A DNA stretch of 64,000 bases from Aureimonas endophytica (lineage in GTDB: Bacteria; Pseudomonadota; Alphaproteobacteria; Rhizobiales; Rhizobiaceae): positions 496,001-560,000 of the forward strand of contig NZ_BMIQ01000002.1 in assembly GCF_014642635.1 (NCBI RefSeq). The letters are read 5' to 3'. Position numbers and translations under genes: made by a program. Each line of letters begins with the position of its first letter. Position 1 is the stretch's first letter. Below the pieces are notes generated by a model. The model searched no databases. It saw only the letters and a list, made by a program, of their open reading frames with translations, and had not been told where the DNA came from. This document shows positions 41,588-50,760 of this stretch, piece after piece.

Positions 41588-43507
41588 TCAGAGCTTGGGG
41601 CAGAGGGGAACGATCGCGGCGAAGCGATGCCAGTCCTTGTTCTCGCGCGGCGTCCAGGCCGCTTCCGCGACGATGGCGAGGCGCGGAAAGACGAGGCGGT
41701 TGAAATAGGCGCGCGACAGGAAATGCTCCGTCCAGATGCAGGCCTGGACGCCCTTCAGCCGCGACAGCAACTCCTCCGGGAAATCGCCGGCCGCCTCGTA
41801 GGCATAGCTATGCGCGGGCGGCACGGTGCCGGCCCAACTGGCGCCCGGCTCCTGCCATTCCTCGCCCTGCACCATGTCGAGATAATAGGCCTGGCCCGGC
41901 GTCATCACCACCTCGTAGCCCGCCTTGGCGAGCTCGATGCCGACCTCCGGCTTCTCCCAGGCCATCAGCAGCGTGCCCTCCGGCGGAACGCCGCCACCAT
42001 GGGCCACCTCGTTCCATCCGGCGAGCTTCCTGCCGCGCCGCGTCAGCATCGCCTTCACCTTGCCGAGGAGATGCGACTGGAGCCCGAACGTGCCGGAGAG
42101 GCCTTCTTCCGCCATCAGCTTCTTGGCGAGCGGCGAGGCCATCCAGGCATCGTGCGCCACCTCGTCGCCGCCGACATGGACATAGGGCGAGGGAAAGAGC
42201 GCCACGACCTCGTCCAGCACCTTTTCCAGGAACTCGTAGGTCAGCGGCACGGCGGGATTCAGCGCGTTGTTCGCGAAGCCCTGCACCGAATGATAGCTGT
42301 CCGGCGCCTCCTGGCCGTCGGTCAGGTCCGGCAGCGCGATGAGCGTCGCGGCATTGTGGCCGGGAATCTCGATCTCCGGCACGACGTCGACATGAAGGGC
42401 GGCGGCATGGGCGACGACGGCCCGGACGTCCTCCTGGCTGTAGAAGCCGGACACGGCGGTCGCGCCGTTGCCGAGCTGCGGACGGAGCGGCGTGTCCGGG
42501 CCGCGCGTCGCGCCGATCGTGGTGAGTTCCGGATAGGCCTTGATCTCCAGCCGCCAGGCCTCGTCATCCGTCAGGTGCCAGTGGAAGACATTGAGCTTCA
42601 GCCAAGCCATGATGTCGAGGAGGCGCAGCACGTCCGCCACTGGATAGAACTGGCGCGACACGTCGAGATGGCAGCCACGCCAGCCATGGCGCGGTGCGTC
42701 CTCGATCGTGCCGCTCTCGGGAAAGGTGAAGGTCGCCGAAGCCTCGCGTGCGCCATGGAGGAGCTGGGCGAGGCTGACGAGGCCATAATGCCGGCCGGCG
42801 GGCCCGCCATAGGCGAGCGTAACGGCGTCTGCCGCGAACGCGATCTCGTAGCCGTCCGGCGCGAGCCGGTCATCGGATGCGAGGCGCAGCGCCCGCCCTT
42901 GCGGATCGGCGGCGAAGGAGAAGGGCGCGTGACCGGCCGGGAAGAGGCGCTGGAACAGCGCCAGCACCGTATGGATGGCGCGAAGATCCTCCAGCGCGGT
43001 GCCGGGCGCCGGATGGAGCGTCACCGGCAGCGTCTCGCCGGGCTCGGCCTCGATGGCGCGCGGCCAGGGCTGCAAGGCGAAGGGCAGGGGAAGGGCCACG
43101 TCGGGAAGAAGCACCGGCGGCGGCTCGCTGACGCGGCCTTCGAGCGCGAGGCCGGAAATCGCGATGTCGACATGCGAGCCGTCGGCCAGCGTCAGATAGG
43201 CCGATTTCGGCCCGTCGGTGCAGTGCCGGGCGGGGCGGTGCAGTCCGCCCACCTCGAAGCGCCACGTGGCGCCGGGCGCCAGGGCGAGGCCGGCCGGCGG
43301 GGCGAATTCGTGATAGTTCGCGTCGCGCCGCACCAGCCGCGCATTGCGGCTCGCCTCCGGCTCGATCACCCGCGTCAGCGCCGTATAGACGAGGCGGAAC
43401 TCCGCGATCGTCTCCGGTCCGAGATTGAGAAGCTCGAAGACGAAACGGCCGTTGCCCGTGCCCTCGTCCCTCCAGAGGCTGCTCAGGCGAAAGGAAGCGC
43501 TCGGCAT
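41588..43507 (-). CDS. GH20 beta-N-acetylhexosaminidase
   Basis: A 639-residue glycoside hydrolase family 20 enzyme that removes terminal beta-GlcNAc or GalNAc by substrate-assisted catalysis. The catalytic pair is D448-E449 in HVGGDEVAHDAW. The barrel entrance YHLxxD-like segment reads FHWHLTDDEAWRLEI, and RGCHLDVSRQFYP is the conserved beginning of the barrel. No signal peptide is seen, so it probably cleaves imported oligosaccharides in the cytoplasm. I chose the second Met (43507), which has GGAGGGG 5 bases upstream. It belongs functionally with the amino-sugar importers and kinase further right. Confidence 0.92.
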   Translation of the reverse strand: MPSASFRLSSLWRDEGTGNGRFVFELLNLGPETIAEFRLVYTALTRVIEPEASRNARLVRRDANYHEFAPPAGLALAPGATWRFEVGGLHRPARHCTDGPKSAYLTLADGSHVDIAISGLALEGRVSEPPPVLLPDVALPLPFALQPWPRAIEAEPGETLPVTLHPAPGTALEDLRAIHTVLALFQRLFPAGHAPFSFAADPQGRALRLASDDRLAPDGYEIAFAADAVTLAYGGPAGRHYGLVSLAQLLHGAREASATFTFPESGTIEDAPRHGWRGCHLDVSRQFYPVADVLRLLDIMAWLKLNVFHWHLTDDEAWRLEIKAYPELTTIGATRGPDTPLRPQLGNGATAVSGFYSQEDVRAVVAHAAALHVDVVPEIEIPGHNAATLIALPDLTDGQEAPDSYHSVQGFANNALNPAVPLTYEFLEKVLDEVVALFPSPYVHVGGDEVAHDAWMASPLAKKLMAEEGLSGTFGLQSHLLGKVKAMLTRRGRKLAGWNEVAHGGGVPPEGTLLMAWEKPEVGIELAKAGYEVVMTPGQAYYLDMVQGEEWQEPGASWAGTVPPAHSYAYEAAGDFPEELLSRLKGVQACIWTEHFLSRAYFNRLVFPRLAIVAEAAWTPRENKDWHRFAAIVPLCPKL

Positions 43508-43620
43508 GGTCCCCTCCATTTTTCTGTCGTCCGCTGCGGCCAGATCGACCGATGGGTGCTAGGATCGGCGATCATTCGCGCCGGTGGCTCCACGAAGGCG
43601 CGCGCGATCAGGAGAGGATC

Positions 43621-43863
43621 ATGGACGTGATCAGTCTTGCCGAAGCGCAGGCCCATCTTGACGAATTGGTCGATCGGGTCGAGGCCGGCGATACGATCGA
43701 GATCACCCGGCGTGGTCGTTCGGTGGCGCGGTTGAGCACCGTCGAAATCCCACGCAAGTGGATCGACCTCGCGCTTCTGCGATCTCTGACCGCAGCCCAG
43801 TCGCCGACAAGGATCGAAGCGGCCGATCTCGTCCGAGCCATGCGGGACGATGAAAGGTTCTGA
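43621..43863 (+). CDS. Phd/YefM-like type II antitoxin
   Basis: An 80-residue antitoxin. The N-terminal [36 protein letters not shown] is the conserved Phd-type DNA-binding region (first half shown only by its residues 3-38). The C-terminal tail ([16 protein letters not shown]) would wrap the toxin. AGGAGAGGATC precedes the ATG. It overlaps the toxin gene start by 1 bp (TGATG), the usual arrangement. The pair probably autoregulates through the upstream 110-bp gap. It is inserted between two amino-sugar genes on the opposite strand. Confidence 0.85.
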   Translation: MDVISLAEAQAHLDELVDRVEAGDTIEITRRGRSVARLSTVEIPRKWIDLALLRSLTAAQSPTRIEAADLVRAMRDDERF

Positions 43864-44288
43864 TGAACTACGCCGATACGTCTCTGATCGTCGCTGCTTT
43901 GTCGAACGAACGGGCGACTGTCTGCGCGCAAGATTGGCTTGCGGCGCAGGAACCGGGAGGCTTGGCGATCAGCGACTGGATACTCACTGAAACATCTTCC
44001 GCCTTGGCGATCAAGCTCAGGACAGGCCAGATGACGTTGGACCAGCGAGCGAACGCCCTGGCGTTGTTCAACAGGCTGGTCTCGGAAAGCTTCACTCTGC
44101 TTACCGTGGCGACCAGGCATTTCCGCCTCGCGGCGACCTTCGTCGATCAGCCTCACCTGAACCTCCGCGCGGGTGATGCCTTGCATCCGGCGGTGGCTGC
44201 CGATCACGGCGCCACGCTCCATACGCTCGACCGGCGCCTCGCCGAGGCCGGGCCGCTCATCGGCGTGCCGACATCCCTTCTCGCATGA
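43863..44288 (+). CDS. vapC: PIN-domain toxin, VapC family
   Basis: A 141-residue PIN-domain ribonuclease. The acidic active-site residues are D5 (YADTS), E43 (LTETSSA), D105 (RAGDALH) and D123 (TLDRRL). VapC toxins cut specific RNAs, often initiator tRNA or rRNA loops, and are neutralised by the antitoxin encoded just upstream. Here the antitoxin is of Phd type. The gene overlaps it by 1 bp. Codon use is slightly less G+C-rich than its neighbours, consistent with horizontal arrival, but I did not measure it. Confidence 0.88.
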   Translation: MNYADTSLIVAALSNERATVCAQDWLAAQEPGGLAISDWILTETSSALAIKLRTGQMTLDQRANALALFNRLVSESFTLLTVATRHFRLAATFVDQPHLNLRAGDALHPAVAADHGATLHTLDRRLAEAGPLIGVPTSLLA

Positions 44289-44318
44289 ACGGGTCGCCGA
44301 CATCGCCTGTCCCGCCCG

Positions 44319-45455
44319 TCAGGCGGCCGCCGCCTTCATGATGGCGAAGTCGACGTCGGACAGGTCGACCCGGCGCTCGAAGGCCTGGCCGTCCTCGTCG
44401 AAAAGGTGGCAGTCCGTCGCGCGGATGCCGGCGGGGATCGCCTCGCCGGGCCGCACCGCCGCCGTGCCCGGCAGGACGGCGCAGAAATTCTCGCCCTCGC
44501 TGCCGCCGAGCGCCGCATAGGCGACGGTATTGGCGCCGAGGCGCTCGATCACGCTCGGCACGACGGTCAAGGATATGTCGGCCGGGCCCATCAGCAGATG
44601 CTCGGGCCGGATGCCGAGCGTCAGGCGGCGGCCGGCGAGGCCGGCGCGCGGCGCGACGGGGATCGTCGCGCGCTGGCCCTCGTATTCGACCTCCACCCCG
44701 GTCTCGCCGACGCCGACCGCCGTGACCGGCAGGAGATTCATCTTCGGATTGCCGATGAAGGTCGCGACGAAGACATTCGCCGGCTTGTGGTAGAGTTCGA
44801 GCGGCGCGCCGGTCTGGGCGATGAGGCCGCCATTCAGCACCACGATCCGGTCTGCCATGGTCATGGCCTCCACCTGATCGTGGGTGACGTAGATCATCGT
44901 CGCCTTCAGTTCGCGATGCAGCTTGGCGAGTTCGATCCGCATGTCGGCGCGCAGCGCCGCGTCGAGATTGGACAGCGGCTCGTCGAAGAGGAAGATCTTC
45001 GGCTCGCGCACGATGGCGCGGCCGATGGCGACGCGCTGGCGCTGGCCTCCGGACAGCATGCCCGGCTTCTGCTGGAGGCGCTGGTCGAGATGCAGGATGC
45101 GCGCGGCATTCTCCACGCGGGCGCGGAGCTCGGCTTCCGCCATCTTCTCCACGCGCAGGGGAAAGGCGATGTTCTCGAACACCGTCATATGCGGATAGAG
45201 CGCGTAGGACTGGAACACCATGGCGATGCCGCGCTTCACCGGCGGCAGGTCGTTGACCCTCTTGCCGTCGATGGCGATGTCGCCGGAGGTGATGTCCTCC
45301 AGCCCGGCGATCATGCGCAGCAGCGTGGACTTGCCGCAGCCCGACGGGCCGACGAAGACGACGAACTCGCCATTGCGCACGTCGAGATCGACGCCTTTGA
45401 TGATCTCCAGCGTCTCGTAGGATTTACGGACCTGTCTGAGGCTGAGCTGTCCCAA
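44319..45455 (-). CDS. CUT1-family sugar ABC transporter ATP-binding protein (UgpC/MalK type)
   Basis: A 378-residue MalK-like ATPase with an N-terminal nucleotide-binding domain (GPSGCGKST at about 37-45, signature LSGGQRQRVAIGRA, Walker B IFLFDEPLSNLD, switch VTHDQVEA) and a C-terminal OB/TOBE regulatory domain (RRLTLGIRPEHL). The start codon is TTG at 45453-45455 with GGAGAG upstream. It is the last gene of the leftward operon and follows the binding protein after an 88-bp gap with a strong hairpin. CUT1 importers carry di- and oligosaccharides or sugar alcohols. Confidence 0.92.
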   Translation of the reverse strand: MGQLSLRQVRKSYETLEIIKGVDLDVRNGEFVVFVGPSGCGKSTLLRMIAGLEDITSGDIAIDGKRVNDLPPVKRGIAMVFQSYALYPHMTVFENIAFPLRVEKMAEAELRARVENAARILHLDQRLQQKPGMLSGGQRQRVAIGRAIVREPKIFLFDEPLSNLDAALRADMRIELAKLHRELKATMIYVTHDQVEAMTMADRIVVLNGGLIAQTGAPLELYHKPANVFVATFIGNPKMNLLPVTAVGVGETGVEVEYEGQRATIPVAPRAGLAGRRLTLGIRPEHLLMGPADISLTVVPSVIERLGANTVAYAALGGSEGENFCAVLPGTAAVRPGEAIPAGIRATDCHLFDEDGQAFERRVDLSDVDFAIMKAAAA

Positions 45456-45509
45456 AGGGCTCTCTCCGGCGGCCGGGATCGGCCCGGCCCTTCGCAGCGA
45501 AAAGGGGAG

Positions 45510-45537
45510 GGCGCCGCGCGAGGAGTCGCGCGGCGCC
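45510..45537 (-). terminator. Strong intergenic hairpin between binding-protein and ATPase genes
   Basis: A perfect 12-bp stem, GGCGCCGCGCGA / TCGCGCGGCGCC, with a 4-nt loop. It begins 7 bp after the binding-protein stop. On the minus strand it is followed by CTCCCCTTTTCGC, so partial termination is possible. It probably raises binding-protein expression over MalK, as the malE-malF intergenic repeat does in enteric bacteria. Confidence 0.7.
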
Positions 45538-45543
45538 GGAACG

Positions 45544-46767
45544 TCACTTGTACTGTTCGATCTCGCCGGCGGCCTTCTTCAGCGCCTCTTCCGGCGTCGC
45601 CTTGCCGGCGACGACCGACTGGACCATCTCGATCATGGCGTTCTGGAAGCCCTTGTAGTCGGTGAAGAGCGGCTCCGGGCCACCGAACTTGATGCCCTCG
45701 ATGAAGGGCTTCCAGGCCGGATGGTCGGCGACGAACTTGTCGACATTGGCGGAGGGACGCAGCGGCACGAGGCCGTCGTCGCCCTGGAGCTCGTATTCCT
45801 CCTGGCGGTCCGGCGCGGTCAGGAACTTGGCGAATTCGATCGCCTTGTCCTCGACGCCGGTGCCCTTAAAGATCGCGAGGCTGTCGGTGATCAGCAGCGT
45901 GCCCGGGCCCTTGGCCTCGGGGCCGAGCGGCAGGTTGGCGACGCCCCAGTTGATCTTGGTCTTCTCCAGGCGGGTGATGGCGCCGGTCGAATTCTGGATC
46001 ATGCCCGCCTTGCCGTCGAGGAAGATGGCGCGCACCTCGTTCTGCTCGTAGGCGGTCGGGCCTTCCTCGGAATAGGGCGTGATGTCCTTCACACCCTTCA
46101 GCGCCGCGAGGTTCTGCGCGCTGTCGAGCGTGACGTTGCCGTCCTTGTCGGTGATCGTGCCGTTATTGGTGTAGACCCAGTGCAGGTACTGGTGCAGCGT
46201 GTTGTCGAAGGTCTTCGCCACGAGGCCGTAGCCGGCGATGCCGGTCTTTTCCTTGATCTGCTTGGCGAAGGCGATCTCCTCCTCCCAGGTCTTGGGCGGG
46301 GTTTCCGGGTCGAGGCCGGCCTGCTTGAAGAGATCCTTGTTCCAGAACAGCGCCTTGGTCGAGAAGGCGATCGGCACGCCCCATTGCTGGTTCTCGAAGG
46401 TGACCGTGTCGACGATGTGCGGCTGGTAGCTCGCCTTCTCAGCATCCGTCATCGGCACCGGAACGATGAGGTCATTCTGCGCGAACTGCTTCAGCGTGCG
46501 CGAGCCGACATAGGCGAGGGCGACCGGGTTGCCGGCGGCGGCGAGCGTCGTCGCCTTGTCCTGGCACTGTTCCCAGCCGACGAGTTCCGGCGCGATCTTG
46601 TCGTCCGGGTTCTTCTCGTTCCAGGCCTTAAAGGCCTTGTCATGGACCGGATTGATCTTGTCGCCGCAGTAGATGAAGCTGATGTCCTTGGCGGAGGCCA
46701 GCGTCGGCAGCGCGGTGCCGGCGAAGAGGGCGAGGGTTCCGGCGAGAAGCGAGAAACGTTTGAGCAT
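45544..46767 (-). CDS. CUT1-type sugar ABC transporter substrate-binding protein
   Basis: A 407-residue extracellular sugar-binding protein of the MalE-like SBP_bac_1 family. It has a Sec signal peptide (KR then a hydrophobic core, cleavage after ASA at residue 26). The mature protein contains the family segments VPIAFSTKALFWNKDLFKQAG and PPKTWEEEIAFAKQIKE (each about 20 residues, near 120-165). AGGGAAATCCC precedes the ATG. It belongs with the two permeases immediately upstream. In an operon linked to GH20 and a ROK kinase, chitobiose or a similar amino-sugar oligosaccharide is a likely ligand. Confidence 0.92.
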   Translation of the reverse strand: MLKRFSLLAGTLALFAGTALPTLASAKDISFIYCGDKINPVHDKAFKAWNEKNPDDKIAPELVGWEQCQDKATTLAAAGNPVALAYVGSRTLKQFAQNDLIVPVPMTDAEKASYQPHIVDTVTFENQQWGVPIAFSTKALFWNKDLFKQAGLDPETPPKTWEEEIAFAKQIKEKTGIAGYGLVAKTFDNTLHQYLHWVYTNNGTITDKDGNVTLDSAQNLAALKGVKDITPYSEEGPTAYEQNEVRAIFLDGKAGMIQNSTGAITRLEKTKINWGVANLPLGPEAKGPGTLLITDSLAIFKGTGVEDKAIEFAKFLTAPDRQEEYELQGDDGLVPLRPSANVDKFVADHPAWKPFIEGIKFGGPEPLFTDYKGFQNAMIEMVQSVVAGKATPEEALKKAAGEIEQYK

Positions 46768-46809
46768 GGGATTTCCCTGTTGCTGGAGGTCGTGGCCGCC
46801 TTCAGGCGG

Positions 46810-47667
46810 TCATTGCTTCACGGCGCCGGCGGTGAGGCCCGCGACGAGATAGCGTTGAAGAAGGAAGATCACGAACATGGCGGGGGCGATGCCGACGAAG
46901 CTCGCCGCCATCAGCTCGTTCCACACCACTTCCTGCTTGCCGAAATAGGCGAAGAGCCCGACCGGCAGCGGCATGTATTCCGTCTTGGAATTGAAAGTCA
47001 GCGCATAGATGAACTGCTGGGCATAGGCGCCGATGAAGGTGGTGATCGTCACGACGATGATGCCGGGCATGGCGATCGGCAGGATCACGCGGCGGAAGGT
47101 GTAGAAGCGGCTGGCGCCGTCGACATAGGCGGCCTCTTCGAGTTCGCGCGGGATGCGCAGCATGTAGGTCCTGAGCAGCCAGACCGCGGTCGGGATGAGG
47201 AAGGCGACGCCCGGCACGATCATCGCCAGATAGGTGTTGAGGACGCCCATCGCGCGCATCAGCCGGTAGAGCGGAATGAGAAGCACCGCGCCCGAGAACA
47301 TGTTGACGGCGAGGAAGCTCGCCAGCAGCGGCCCGCGTCCCCGGAAGGCGAAGCGCGAGAAGGCATAGGCCGCCGGCACGGCGAGAAACAGGACGACGAC
47401 CGTCGCCACGGTCGAGATGAAGAAGGAATTGAAGATGTACCAGCCAAAGCCCGGCACGCTTTCCCACATGGTGCGGTAGGCGGCGAAGGAACCGTTCTCC
47501 GGCCAGAAGCGATAGGGCGAGGAGAAGAGCAGCGACAAGGGCTTCAGGGAAACGAGGAAGCCTTCGAGGAACGGCGCGAGGAGGAAGGCCAGGAAGACGA
47601 GGATGCCGGCATAGATCGCGATGATCTCGTACCAGCGGTAGCGGTTGATCGAGGGCGTCGTCTTCAT
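46810..47667 (-). CDS. CUT1-family sugar ABC transporter permease (MalG type)
   Basis: A 285-residue inner-membrane permease with six membrane segments. The ATPase-contact loop EEAAYVDGASRFYTF lies at about residues 177-191, and the protein ends in the typical MalG tail RYLVAGLTAGAVKQ. Its ATG overlaps the stop of the partner permease by 4 bp (TCAT on the plus strand). The binding-protein gene starts 42 bp after its stop. It forms a heterodimer with the MalF-type subunit. Confidence 0.92.
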   Translation of the reverse strand: MKTTPSINRYRWYEIIAIYAGILVFLAFLLAPFLEGFLVSLKPLSLLFSSPYRFWPENGSFAAYRTMWESVPGFGWYIFNSFFISTVATVVVLFLAVPAAYAFSRFAFRGRGPLLASFLAVNMFSGAVLLIPLYRLMRAMGVLNTYLAMIVPGVAFLIPTAVWLLRTYMLRIPRELEEAAYVDGASRFYTFRRVILPIAMPGIIVVTITTFIGAYAQQFIYALTFNSKTEYMPLPVGLFAYFGKQEVVWNELMAASFVGIAPAMFVIFLLQRYLVAGLTAGAVKQ

Positions 47668-48548
47668 CGGGCCGGCTCCGTCGACAGGCGGCTCGTCAGG
47701 CGGAAGTAGAACAAGCAGAAGACCGACAGGAAGAGGCAGATCAGCACGGCGCGGGCGGCGCCCTCGCCATATTTGTAGGAGCCGATCGCGGTCTTGTAGG
47801 TGTCGATGATCATCGTGGTGGTCGAGCCGGACGGGCCGCCCTTGGTGAGAATCCAGATGATGTCGAAGGAATTGAAGGTCGAGATCAGCGAGATCATCGA
47901 CATGGTGATCAGCGCCGGCACGATGAGCGGCAGGGTGATGCGGCGGAAGCGGTAGAAGCGCCCGGCGCCGTCCGTCCAGGCCGCCTCGTAGAGATCGCCC
48001 GGAATCGCCTGCATCGCGGCGAGGAGATAGAGCGTCACGAGCGGCACGCCGATCCAGACGTCGGTGACGATCGTCGCCCAGAAAGCGCTGTTGCCATAGG
48101 CGAGGAAGGCGACCGGGCCGCTCGCGAGGCCGAGATTCTGGAGGACGCCCGAGATCATGCCGAACTGGCCGTTATACATCCAGCCCCACATGAAGATGCC
48201 GATGGCCATCGGCACGATCCAGGGCGGCATGGTGAGAAGGCGGAACAGCGAGCGGCCGGGCACGGCGGAATTCAGCAGCACCGCGCCGAACGTGCCGATG
48301 ATCATCTTCAGGAGGACCGAGAAGAAGGTCCAGACGAAGGTGCGCAGGATCACCCCGGCGAAGGTCTCGTTGAAGATCTTGTCGTAGTTGGCGAATCCGA
48401 CCCAGGCGGTCGTGCGCTTCAGCGATGCGTCCGTGAAGGACAGGATGCCGGTCTCGACCAGCGGATAGGCGACGATCACCGCGATATAGAGGATCGCCGG
48501 AAGAAGCAGCGCCCAGGCGAAGAGCGTGGCGCCCCGCTTGTCGAACAC
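47664..48548 (-). CDS. CUT1-family sugar ABC transporter permease (MalF type)
   Basis: A 294-residue permease with six membrane segments and the EAA loop YEAAWTDGAGRFYRF (about 190-204). The start is GTG at 48546-48548, preceded by GGGAG; no suitable ATG is present. It begins 14 bp after the oxidoreductase gene and is the first transporter gene of this leftward operon. It pairs with the MalG-type protein encoded next. Confidence 0.92.
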   Translation of the reverse strand: MFDKRGATLFAWALLLPAILYIAVIVAYPLVETGILSFTDASLKRTTAWVGFANYDKIFNETFAGVILRTFVWTFFSVLLKMIIGTFGAVLLNSAVPGRSLFRLLTMPPWIVPMAIGIFMWGWMYNGQFGMISGVLQNLGLASGPVAFLAYGNSAFWATIVTDVWIGVPLVTLYLLAAMQAIPGDLYEAAWTDGAGRFYRFRRITLPLIVPALITMSMISLISTFNSFDIIWILTKGGPSGSTTTMIIDTYKTAIGSYKYGEGAARAVLICLFLSVFCLFYFRLTSRLSTEPAR

Positions 48549-48562
48549 CGGGCCGGCTCCCG

Positions 48563-49726
48563 TCAGGCCGCGCGGCGCGACTGGAGCGCCTCGTCGAAGC
48601 GGTCCCAGAGCGGGCGCATGTCGACGACGGTGCGCTTCGTGCGCGCCTCGTCCATCGAAAGGGCCAGAAGCCCGGCTTCCAGCGCGTTGAGGGTGGAGAC
48701 CGGCAGCGGCGCGCCGCCCTGGAGATGGGCGAGGATATCCGCCGCCATCTGCTCGTCGGCGCCGTAATGATGCGAGAGGGTGGTCTGGCGCGAATATTCG
48801 TTCGCCACGACCTTCTCGCCGCTCAGGACCTCGTGGACGTTTAGATAGGCGCGGACGAAATCGCCCTCCGCCATGCCGCGCGTGCCGATCACGCAGAAGC
48901 GGCGGAATTCGTCCGGCACGTTGAGATTGGTGTGGAAGTTGAGGCCGACACCGTTGGCATATTCGACGATGGCGACCTGATAGTCGATGATGTCGGCATC
49001 GGAATCGAACACCTTGTCCGAGCCCATCCAGCCGCTCGGCTTGCGGTGGAAGACGTCGAGATCGTTGACGCCCGCCTGGGCCGGGTCGTTCGCCGGCACG
49101 AAGCTCTTGCGGCCGCCGAAGCTCGCCACCCGCTCCGGCCGCGCGCCGACGACGCCGTTATAGAGATCGAGGTCGTGGCAGCACTTCTCCAGCATGAAGC
49201 TGCCGGCATAGCGCTCGTAGCGCCGCCAGTCGCGCATGAAGAAGGCGCCGTGATAGGGGGCGATATGTTCGGAGGCCTCGATCGAGACGACGTCGCCGAG
49301 AAGCCCCTTGGCCTGCGCCGCCAGGAGATCGCGATACATCGGCGAATAGCGCAGCACGAGCCCGACCGCGAGGCGCTCATGGCCGTGCCGCGCCATCAGG
49401 GCGGCGAGTTCCAGGCTCTGCTCGATCGTGGTGACGACCGGCTTCTCGCAGAACACCTTCAGCCCGGCTTCGAGGCCGATGCGGATATGGTCGAGATGAA
49501 GATGATTGGGCGAGCCGATCATCAGGAGATCGAGCGCCTCGTTGCGGATCAGCTCTTCCGGCGTCGCATAGGCCTTGCCGGCCGAAATGCCCTTTTCGAG
49601 AAGGCCCGGCAGGCCGGCCGGCTGCGGATCGACATAGCCGACGATCTCGAAATTCTCCTCGACCGTGCTGAACACGTGGCCGAGATAGCCGAGGCGAAAG
49701 CCCAGTCCGATGATGCCGACGCGCAT
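48563..49726 (-). CDS. Gfo/Idh/MocA-family NAD(P)-dependent oxidoreductase
   Basis: A 387-residue sugar oxidoreductase. The N-terminal Rossmann motif is RVGIIGLGFRLGYLG (2-16), the conserved lysine-proline is in FCEKPVVTT (about 94-102), and the C-terminal domain contains MLEKCCHDLDLYNG with the usual catalytic-region H/D. Members oxidise or epimerise sugars, inositols or amino sugars. The ATG at 49726 is preferred to upstream in-frame codons because the cofactor domain starts there. It is the first gene of the leftward CUT1 operon and has the candidate regulator motif CCAA-N5-TACCA in its promoter. Confidence 0.9.
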   Translation of the reverse strand: MRVGIIGLGFRLGYLGHVFSTVEENFEIVGYVDPQPAGLPGLLEKGISAGKAYATPEELIRNEALDLLMIGSPNHLHLDHIRIGLEAGLKVFCEKPVVTTIEQSLELAALMARHGHERLAVGLVLRYSPMYRDLLAAQAKGLLGDVVSIEASEHIAPYHGAFFMRDWRRYERYAGSFMLEKCCHDLDLYNGVVGARPERVASFGGRKSFVPANDPAQAGVNDLDVFHRKPSGWMGSDKVFDSDADIIDYQVAIVEYANGVGLNFHTNLNVPDEFRRFCVIGTRGMAEGDFVRAYLNVHEVLSGEKVVANEYSRQTTLSHHYGADEQMAADILAHLQGGAPLPVSTLNALEAGLLALSMDEARTKRTVVDMRPLWDRFDEALQSRRAA

Positions 49727-49769
49727 GCGTATCCGGTTCCTGCTCGATGGCGAAGCTGATGGGCGCAAG

Positions 49770-49796
49770 ATTGGTACAGCTTTGGTCCGGCGTCAA
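49770..49796 (-). promoter_or_regulatory. Promoter with candidate NagR/NagQ-type operator (leftward CUT1 operon)
   Basis: Read on the minus strand, TTGACG (49791-49796) is a good -35. It is followed in the spacer by ACCAAAGCTGTACCAAT, which matches the motif CCAA-N5-TACCA found at two other promoters in this region. The -10 is not sharply defined. It lies 44-70 bp upstream of the oxidoreductase start. The shared motif suggests control by the HutC-type GntR at 58775-59527. Confidence 0.55.
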
Positions 49797-49869
49797 CAGG
49801 CCGCTGGCCGCTTCCTGCCGCAGACGACAGGCTTTCGCCGCCTTCCGCAAGCGCGAAGCCTGAGCATGC

Positions 49870-50625
49870 TTAACTCCTGGGCAGGGAATTCTCCGCTGTT
49901 TCAATCGACTCGCGCAGGAGGGCGATCGCTGCCGCGCTGGTTGCAAAAATCTGTTCGGGGGCAAATCCCCAGCGGGCGAGATCGGGCGCGGTCGGGGCCG
50001 CCGCGCGGGCGGAGGCGTGGATCTCATGGGCTCCGGTGCGGCGGAGGATTTCCGCCACGGTCTCCGGCCGGACGCCGCTGCCCGGCATGATCGAAATCCG
50101 CCCCGCCGCCCGCTGCCGCAACGCGGCGAGGACCTCGGCGCCGGCGAGCGCGTTCGGCGCGCCGCCGGAGGTGAGGATGCGCTCGAAGCCGAGCTCGATC
50201 GCGAGATCGAGCGCCGCGAACGGGTCGGGCACGAGGTCGAAGGCGCGGTGGAGCGTGCGCCCGAGACCGGCCGCTTCCTCGCAAAGCCTTGCCAACAATG
50301 CCGCGTCGAGGCTCCGGTCGGGACGCGAGGCGCCGAGCACCACGCCGGCGAGGCCGGCGGCGCGCACCGCCGCGATCTCGGCCCGCATCGCGTCGATCTC
50401 CGGCGGCGAGAAGCTGAAATCGCCGACGCGCGGCCGAATCATCGCATAGACCGGCACGGGGGCGGCGGCGGCGAGCGCGATCAGGCCGGGCGAGGGGGTG
50501 AGACCGCCGAGATCGAGACTCGAACAGAGTTCCACACGGTCGGCCCCCGCCGCGACGGCCGTCGCCAGACCCTCCGGCGAATCGACGCAGATTTCGAGAA
50601 GCACGCGCGGCGCGGAGGCGGTCAT
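49870..50625 (-). CDS. cutC: CutC family protein
   Basis: A 251-residue TIM-barrel protein of the CutC family. Diagnostic segments are EICVDSPEGLATAVAAGADR (about 10-29), ELCSSLDLGGLTPSPGL, YAMIRPRVGDFSFS and FERILTSGGAPNA. CutC was first linked to copper tolerance in E. coli, but its biochemical role is disputed. Many members lie in sugar-catabolic loci, as here between two CUT1 operons and next to a ROK kinase, where a carbohydrate role would make sense. The ATG at 50625 is the only internal start compatible with family length; its ribosome site is weak. The ROK gene diverges from it. Confidence 0.88.
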   Translation of the reverse strand: MTASAPRVLLEICVDSPEGLATAVAAGADRVELCSSLDLGGLTPSPGLIALAAAAPVPVYAMIRPRVGDFSFSPPEIDAMRAEIAAVRAAGLAGVVLGASRPDRSLDAALLARLCEEAAGLGRTLHRAFDLVPDPFAALDLAIELGFERILTSGGAPNALAGAEVLAALRQRAAGRISIMPGSGVRPETVAEILRRTGAHEIHASARAAAPTAPDLARWGFAPEQIFATSAAAIALLRESIETAENSLPRS

Positions 50626-50760
50626 CGGGCGGATCCATGCGGCAGGAACGGGCAACCCGCCATTGCGGGACCGGGCTCGCCAATGCTCTAACCGGCCGAT
50701 CCCCGGTCGGAAAGCGCCGCCGAAGCCGCGCCCCCGTCTTCCCCAACATGAGAGCATGCC

